Source: Tieghemostelium lacteum (Eukaryota > Evosea > Eumycetozoa > Dictyosteliales > Raperosteliaceae). Taken from it: a stretch of 64,000 nucleotides of DNA. Below are positions 56,695 through 64,000 of this stretch, piece by piece; within the stretch, counting starts at the first letter, position 1; each line of letters opens with the position of its first letter. Made by a program: the position numbers and the translations under genes. Under the pieces are notes generated by a model. The model was not told where the DNA came from and did no database searches. It worked only from the letters and a program-made list of their open reading frames with translations. The stretch lies in NCBI GenBank assembly GCA_001606155.1, contig LODT01000022.1, forward strand, positions 372,001 through 436,000. The letters are read 5' to 3'.

Positions 56695-59600
56695 TTAAAT
56701 TTTTGGTGAAAAGAATCTGCCATAGAGAAAACAAAATTCATTCATGTGTTTGTGAAAAATGGATTTTAGTGGCACTGAGTAAATGTCCATATCCAAGTGT
56801 GCCGGATAGGATCTTTTAAGAAGTTTTGGTTGATACTGAGATGTGGTAGGTTGATAATCTTTAATAAAATTAAATATTCCATGTAGAATATAGGATACCT
56901 CCTCTGGTGAAACTCTATCAATAATCTCCAGTGACATTGAAAGTGGTTTGAATATAAACTCTGAATTTAATAGAATAGTTATCAAATCACAGGTACTCTG
57001 ATAGTGGCTTGACTTTGGGGTTTCCTTAATGAATTTTTCAGATGCCCAATATGAGATCTCATTGACCAACAATGATTTTATAATTTCCAAACAACGAGAG
57101 AGACGGTCTGGAGCTAGTTCAGATATCAGTAGTAGAATTTTCCAAAGAATTGGGTTCTGTTGGAATATTTTTCTAATGAATAAATCACGGTCCCATGTTG
57201 ATGGTTTTGGTAGAGTTTCTTGGTAGTATTCCCAAGTTGGTATTGGGTATTGACTATTTAGACGTTCATACAGTTCATCTAGAAGCATATCAATCATATT
57301 ACTGTTACTGTAACCCTGTACTGTTATCATATCCCTTATAAATTCCACTAATTCATTTTCATTGAGTTGGTAGTGTTGGTATTCCTCTTGAAGATGTTCC
57401 ATCTGTTGTTTAGGTGTTGATTTCTTTTGAATGGATTTAATGTTTTTAAATGGCAAATGTTTGGGATTGTTCATGTCTTTGACACGATACTGGTAGTGTT
57501 TTTTCAGATAGTTTACTTCAAACATTGATTCATAGTTAGTTATGACCATGTCCATGGATTCCTCTCCATTATTTACAGGTTCCATTACTTGTTCATTATG
57601 CTGCTGTTGTTGGTAACTGGATTTCTGTATTGTAATGATATTTGATTTCTTTTGTTGTTGTTCATTATTGTAATGGTATTCATAGTTGGAGTAATTAAAC
57701 ATTGGTGATAATAGTGTATTAGATGGAGCTATCAGATATGGCATAATAGGTTTCAATATCAAACATGTTTCCATTGAAAATATATAATCAAATATTAAAT
57801 TTAATGTAAATTTAAAATTAATTTCCAAAGTAAATTCATTAATTAATATTTTTAAATCTAGATAATAATAATTTATAAATTAGTAACATGTGAGTCAGTT
57901 GAAATATTTGTTTTATACTTACAAAGATGTTTCAATTTGTACAGTGTCACTTTAGACTCTAATGATGATTTTAAATGAATAAAATACAATTTTAGAATCT
58001 TTTCTAATAGTATTCTAATGTCTAGTGATTCCATAAGTGATTTAGAATCATCAATTGAATGGACAAATGAGTGGTATAATAGGTCTAATGATATCTTGGA
58101 TACAATTTGGTTAGAAGGGTTTTCAATTAACTTCAATAATCTAGGCCACTGACCAACCATTGACTTGAATAGTTTATACTGAATTTCAATATCATTATTA
58201 TTGTGAAACTCATGAATAGAATATAGGTATAAACTATTCAGTATTGTCAATACCTGTTGTTCATTTTCAACTGTGTGACCACCAATTTCAGATAAAGTTT
58301 TTGAGATTACCATATCAATAACTGATGGATACTGTTTTTGAAATATCAAAGTAAACCAACTAAATTCTGGAGTATTCATTTTCTGATTGACTATAAATAG
58401 TCTGAGAATTTCTATTGCCAATTCTAAATTCCCACCATTATATAGAGTTGATAACACTGATAAATCAACAATACTTTGGTTTTGTGATTGGTTATCTAAT
58501 GATTCTACTAATATCTTATTAAATGATTTAAAGTTAAACCTAGGAATTTCTTGGTCACTACTAGAAGTACTAAATGATTTTAAATAGAGTCTCTGAAAGT
58601 GAAATATCAACTCTTGAAATAAACTTTTAGAAATTTCTTGAAATTGCTTATTATCACATTCCATACATTGTCTGAGAAGTCTTATGATTTCAGTTGAGTA
58701 ATTGAAATTTATAAAATCATTATTCAATAGGTTATTTTGAATTATTGTAGTTAATGGTAGTAAAGAAGAGGAAAAAGAAGAGGAATTTATTGATTGTAAT
58801 CGGTGTATTGTGAAATATTGGAATAGAATGGGAAGTATCATTGATGTAAGATATTGATTACTAGTTGCAATTTTAATGAGTTTTATAATATCATCCATAG
58901 TGTACTCTTGTGATTCTAAATAGTTTTCAATAATTTCTGTGGAAACCTCTTGTGACTGTTTCATTAGAAAATCAAATAGATTTATAAATCTATTTTCATT
59001 TGATTTACCAATGGATTCTAAAAGATGTCTAAATATTAATTTCAAAATGAAATTTGGATACCTAATACCAATATAACATAGTATCCAAAAATCACAATCA
59101 ACTACCACATTCTCTTTAGCAGATTGTAATTCACCACCTTTTTCCAATAACTTAAACTTTCCTTGAATGAATTTTTCAATACTAACTTTTTGTATTATAT
59201 GAAAAAGTATTGAAAATTCCAATGATAGAGTTTGATTATTAACTAATGACTCTTCAAATATTTGTGATATATTATTGTTGTTATTACTATTATTACTATT
59301 TAATAAGATTATCTTTATAGATAATTCTAATGTTTTTAGTATCCATTGTTCTAATATTGGATACCAAAAAGGTGAATTCTTTTTGGCTAGTAGATTAGAA
59401 ATGAGAAATTCGTGAATTATTATACATTGTCTTTCTAAAAATTTATTAGTTGATTCGTTATCACTATTACTATGCTTTTGATGATATGGTGAGTGTATTG
59501 GTGAGGGTGTTTGATCTATAGTATAGAGATCACTGTAATTTCTCTTTTTATTGTGTGGTTGAATGGTAGGTGGTGAAGTGGATTTCATTTTTTGTGTTGA

Positions 59601-59897
59601 GGATTTAGTTGTTTTCTTGTAATCTTTCATCCATGATTTATCGACTATTAAATTATTTATAAAAACCAAAGTTAATTGATTTAATATATAATGTCTCAGT
59701 GTTGGATGTTTATATAGTACTGAACAATGTGATTCAATACCATTTGATTCAGAATTGATAAACACTTCTGTAAATTCTGATAATAAACTAGTTATCTTTT
59801 CACATTTAATCTGTAGGGATTCATTACTATCTAATAGTCTGATAAAATTATCATAGGAATAGTTTGAATTTTTCAGAATCCTTTGAAACTTTTCCAT
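56695..59897 (-). CDS. ints5: Integrator complex subunit 5
   Basis: Two exons, 59897..57923 and 57857..56695 (phase 1); 1045 residues, close to human INTS5. The protein is almost all helical (HEAT-like), with Ser/Asn and Gln inserts. Human INTS5 resemblance from memory is best at the C-terminus: QNPILWKILLLISELAP, VSPEEVSYILHGIFNFI, and LKSIFHKHMNEFCFLYGRFF. In the N-terminal half CDFWILCYIGIRYPNFIL corresponds to the human segment FDWVVAHIGSSFPGTII. Integrator is a nuclear complex that processes snRNA 3' ends and attenuates Pol II near promoters. INTS5 is a scaffold subunit linked to INTS2/INTS8 and PP2A. The 65-nt intron joins what would otherwise look like two genes. Confidence 0.85.
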
Positions 59898-60283
59898 ATG
59901 GAACTCTAGAATGAAATCAATGGTCTATTTGAAGATCAAAAAATATTAAAAAAAAATAAAAAAAAAATAATTTACATTTTACATTATAAACTTCAATTTC
60001 CTTTATTATCAAAAAAACTTAAAAGATAAGATCAAATTGAAAATTGAGGATTGTGAATTCAGTAACATTTTAAGTTGGTATATTGATTTCTTACTTTCTA
60101 AAATTAAAAATTTTTTTTTTAATTTTTTTTTTTAGATTTTTCTCAGAGTTCATATGTAAGTTAAAATACAATTTAAATAAATTGATAAAATTCTAATATT
60201 TTAATAATTAATTATATTAAATTTAAAGCTTATACTATTATTTTATTGTAAAAATAAGATATTTTGTATAAAAATATTATAAA
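59898..60283. other. Promoter spacer between divergent INTS5 and LeuRS genes
   Basis: 386 nt, AT-rich, with long A runs next to INTS5 and T runs in the middle. It should hold both promoters. No gene or RNA recognised. Confidence 0.5.
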
Positions 60284-63200
60284 ATGGTATGTTAAACCGA
60301 AATACGAAATATGACCGAAAAAATCTATGGGATCCCTAACTGTAGTATACTTACATGAATAACAGTCAACAGCTAAACTAGATTTTATTAGAGAATATGA
60401 AGTAAAAATTCAAAAAGAATGGGAAGATAAAAAATCATTTGAGATTGATTCATTGGTTGAAGATGATCCAGAACATCCAAAATATCTAGCAACATTCCCC
60501 TACCCATACATGAATGGTAGATTGCACATTGGTCACGTCTTTACAGTCAGTAAAGCAGAGTTTATGTGTCAATATCAAAGACTAAAAGGTAAAAGAGTTC
60601 TATTTCCATTTGCCTTCCATTGCACAGGTATGCCAATCAAGGTTTGTGCTGATAAACTAAAGAAAGAAATTGAAGAATTTGGATGTCCACCTGTATTCCC
60701 TGTGGAGACTGAAGAAGATATTCAAAAGGCCAAAGAAGAAAAACAAAAACAACAACAGAATCAACCAACACAATTGGCTGATCAAAAACAATATAAAGCC
60801 AAAAAGACAAAGGCTGTATCTAAACAAGGTGCAGGTGCCAGACAATGGAATATTATGAAGAGTCTAGATATCCCTGATGAAGAGATTCCAAAATTTGCAG
60901 ATACTGCTTACTGGCTAAACTATTTCCCACCACATTGCGTCAATGATCTAAAGGCTTTTGGTGCTGGTATTGATTGGCGTCGTTCTTTTATCACCACTGA
61001 TGTCAACAAGTACTACGACAGTTTTGTTCGTTGGCAATTCACAACACTAAAGGAACAGGGTAAAGTTAAATTTGGTGAGAGATATAGTATCTGGTCAACA
61101 ACTGATGATCAACAATGTGCTGATCACGAACGTTCTCAAGGTGAAGGTGTTCTACCACAAAACTACACTTTGATAAAACTACAAGTTCAAGAACCAATTC
61201 CAGAGGTTTTGAAACCAATTCATGCTCAGGGTAAGAAGATTTATCTAGTACCTGGTACATTGCGTCCAGAGACCATGTACGGCCAAACCAATTGTTGGAT
61301 TCACCCTGAACACACTTATGGTGCCTACCAGATGATCAATGATGAGGTTTTCATCTGCACTGAAAGATCAGCTAGAAATATGGCCTATCAGAAATTGACT
61401 CCTGAAAAGGGACAGTATGAATGTTTGGCTACTTTTACTGGTGCTCAAATTATGGGTGCTGCTCTAAAGGCTCCATTGGCAATCAATAAGACTGTCTATG
61501 TTCTACCTATGATGTCTATTGATGAGAATAAAGGTACTGGTGTTGTCACATCTGTTCCATCTGATGCTCCAGATGATTATGCTGCTTTGGTTGACTTGAA
61601 AAACAAACAACCTATGCGTGTAAAGTTTGGTGTAAAGGATGAATGGGTTATGCCATTTGAGGTCATTCCAATTATTGATATTCCAGGCTACAGTAACCAA
61701 TCTGCTGTCAAGGCTTACCAAGATCTAAATATCAAATCTCAAAATGATCGTGTACTATTGGATCAGGCTAAAGATATTTGTTACCTAAAAGGTTTCAATG
61801 ATGGTGTTTTGATTGTAGGTCCATATGCTGGCAAGAAAGTCTCTGAAGTTAAGAAACAAATCAAAGAGGAATTGATTCAGTCTGGACAGGCTGTAGAGTA
61901 CTCTGAACCTGCCAGTAAAGTAGTCTCACGTTCTGGTGATGAATGTGTAGTTGCTCTATCTAAACAATGGTATATCAACTATGGTGAAGGTGATCAAGAC
62001 TGGAAAGAAAAAGTTCTACAAAATCTAGCTGGAATTGAAACTTTTATTCCAGAGACCAAAAAGAAATTTGAATACGCTATTGGATGGCTAAATCAATGGG
62101 CATGCTCTAGATCCTTTGGTCTAGGTACCAAAATGCCATGGGCTGAGGAATTCCTAATTGAATCTCTATCTGATTCCACCATTTATATGGCTTTCTACAC
62201 TATTGCCAACTATCTACAATCTGATTTCAATGGTACCGTTCCAGGTAAAGCAGGTATCAAACCAGAGGAAATGACCCACCAAGTTTGGGACTACATTTTC
62301 CAAGATGATAAACCATATCCACAAGATTGTAAAGTTTCCAAAGAGGTATTGGATAAACTAAAGAGAGAATTCAACTATTGGTATCCAGTAGATCTAAGAG
62401 TTTCTGGAATTGATTTGGTTCAAAACCATCTAACATTTTTCATCTATAACCATGCTGCAATCTTCTCTGCACAGAAACAACCAAAAGGTATTAGAGCCAA
62501 TGGTTTTGTCTATCTAAACGGAAAGAAAATGTCAAAGAGCGAAGGTAATTTCCTAACTCTATACGACTCCATCAAGAAATACTCTGCCGATGGTACTAGA
62601 GTTGCTTTGGCTGATGCTGGTGACGGTATTGAAGATGCTAACTTTGTAGCTAAAACAGCTGAATCTGCCTTGTTGAAACTACACACTCAAATTCAATGGA
62701 TTCAAGAGACTCTAGAGACTGCTAAAGAGTCACTAATTGATGAGGTCCCAAGTCGTCTAGCTGATAAGATCTTTGAATCTGAAATCAACAGAATCATTGT
62801 CAAGGCTGAACAAGCTTACGACCGTACCAATTTCCGTGACGCTCTACATTTGGTATTGTTTGATCTATTGAATGTTCGTGACTCTTACAAGTCAACTGTA
62901 GAAAAGATGAACAAACAATTGATTATGAAATTCATTGAGATTGAAGCTATTCTATGCTACCCAATCACCCCACATTTCTCTCAACATATATATAATATGC
63001 TAGGTAAAGGATCCATTTTGGATGCTCGTTGGCCAGTTGCTGGACCAATCGATTATGATTGTCTAAAGAAGAACGAATACATTAAACACACTGTTCACTC
63101 TGCCAGAAACAAACTAACACTATACCAAAAATCCAAGTCCAAAGAGTTCAAAGATACTCCACAAAATAATATCAAACCAAAGAGTGCTATCATTAACTAT

Positions 63201-63590
63201 GCAAATAGTTTCCCACAATGGCAAGCACAGACTCTAACCTATCTACATTCTGTCTATGATCCAAAGACTAACTCAGTTCCAAAGACCAATGCTCAAATTG
63301 CAAGTGATCTAAAAACTCAATACCCTGAACTAAAGTCATTGGAGAAACATTTAATGTCTTTTGTAGCCATTGTCTTGGAGCAAATTAAAATTGAAGGTGT
63401 TGAAGCTCTACAAGTATCTGTCTCCTTCGATGAAAAAGAACTCCTACAAGAGAATATGGACTACATCACCAAGACTCTAGAATTGACTGATGTATTTGAT
63501 ATTCAAGAATATAAGTATTCCAATCAAGAACAACCATCAAAACCAGGTTCTCAACCAATTCCAGGTAAACCAACCTTTACCTTCCAATAA
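60284..63590 (+). CDS. Cytosolic leucyl-tRNA synthetase
   Basis: Exon 1 appears to be only the start codon (60284-60286), followed by a 79-nt intron (GTATGT..ACAG) and exon 2 (60366-63590); 1075 residues. It is a class Ia synthetase of archaeal/eukaryotic type: the HIGH motif is HIGH at residues 55-58 (GRLHIGHVF), KMSKS at 722-726, and a large editing domain (CP1) lies between. The C-terminal anticodon-binding region carries FRDALHLVLFDLL and ITPHFSQHIY. It charges tRNA-Leu in the cytosol. Codon use is strongly biased toward C-ending and CTA codons compared with neighbours, as expected for a highly expressed gene. A low-complexity tail (KPGSQPIPGKP) ends the protein. Confidence 0.95.
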
Positions 63591-63812
63591 AAAAACATTC
63601 TTTTTTTAAAAGTATAATAAATCATTATCTAATAATATTAATATTTAAAAAAAAAGATAAATTTTGAATTATGAATGATCAAAACCTTTTCAGAAAATTA
63701 AAAAAATTAATTGAAAATATTGGGTTTGATATCTGATTTTTTTTTTTTTTTTTTTTTCATTTTATTTTTGTATATATCTGTCAGTGATCATATTTTAGTA
63801 TCACTATTAAAA

Positions 63813-64000
63813 ATGTCAAATACCACCACTACTACCACCACTACTACCACAAGTACAACACCAACAAAAACAGTTGTTGAGGATAAAGGAGGAGTAGAAA
63901 GAATAAAGAAAAGAGATCCAGGTCATATCACCAAAGTAATTAAAATTGGAGGTAAGATTGAATTGATTGAAAGTTATCGTGAGAATATTACAGTCAAATG
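63813..64000 (+). CDS. 5' end of an unidentified gene
   Basis: Starts at the ATG at 63813 after a T run and continues open to the window edge. It begins with a polyThr tract (TTTTTTTTTTSTTPTKT), then a charged, protein-like stretch (GGVERIKKRDPGHITKVIKI, GKIELIESY). A GTAAGA at 63952 could be a donor, but the frame also stays open through it. Too little is present to name the family. Confidence 0.5.
   Translation, partial: MSNTTTTTTTTTTSTTPTKTVVEDKGGVERIKKRDPGHITKVIKIGGKIELIESYRENITVK

Noticed and set aside
1-64000. tRNA, rRNA and CRISPR features
   Set aside because: I looked by eye for T-loop motifs (GTTCGANTCC and complements), rRNA-like GC-rich blocks and regularly spaced repeats and found none. 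A covariance scan would be needed to exclude divergent tRNAs.

Overview
The window looks like nuclear DNA from a dictyostelid social amoeba. It is very AT-rich, genes are tightly packed, and introns are short (about 40-220 nt) and start GTAAGT or GTATGT. Proteins carry long Asn, Gln, Thr/Ser and His runs, and several families typical of this group occur (a small hssA/2C/7E-like protein, an IQGAP-related RasGAP, alkaline ceramidase). I cannot name the species. Exon models were built by hand from splice signals, reading phase and family resemblance; no search was run.

Layout. 1-10.5 kb: a partial secreted FG-GAP repeat protein, a gene relic, an F-box/LRR-like protein, alkaline ceramidase, and a large NCoR/SMRT-type SANT corepressor. 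10.6-20.4 kb: an hssA-like mini-protein, a kinase-GNAT fusion, a second LRR-like protein, an IQGAP-related protein and a one-pass membrane protein. 20.6-30.1 kb: a RING-TPR protein, DPH7, a small CHY zinc finger protein, a methyltransferase-like protein, two tandem glutathione S-transferases and an ABHD4/5-type hydrolase. 30.2-33.1 kb: a large membrane protein resembling plant DUF7906 proteins.

33.4-45.7 kb is the accessory island. Two near-identical minus-strand genes encode SAM domain + P-loop NTPase + C-terminal domain proteins. They flank a third, plus-strand SAM + Crinkler-type NTPase gene and the housekeeping IBA57 gene. Degraded coding relics and a scrambled, partly inverted extra copy of IBA57 surround them, so the island is a recently duplicated and shuffled locus.

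45.7-64 kb returns to conserved genes: NDUFB9 (complex I), a seven-exon sideroflexin, a filamin-repeat protein, an RRM-RNB ribonuclease, pyroglutamyl peptidase I, Integrator subunit 5, cytosolic leucyl-tRNA synthetase with a start-codon-only first exon, and the 5' end of one further gene.

Most genes are unrelated housekeeping units. Shared themes are mitochondrial Fe-S and respiratory functions (IBA57, NDUFB9, sideroflexin), nuclear gene regulation (corepressor, INTS5) and translation (DPH7, LeuRS). The strongest candidates for something new are the SAM-NTPase cluster with its shuffled surroundings and the kinase-GNAT fusion.
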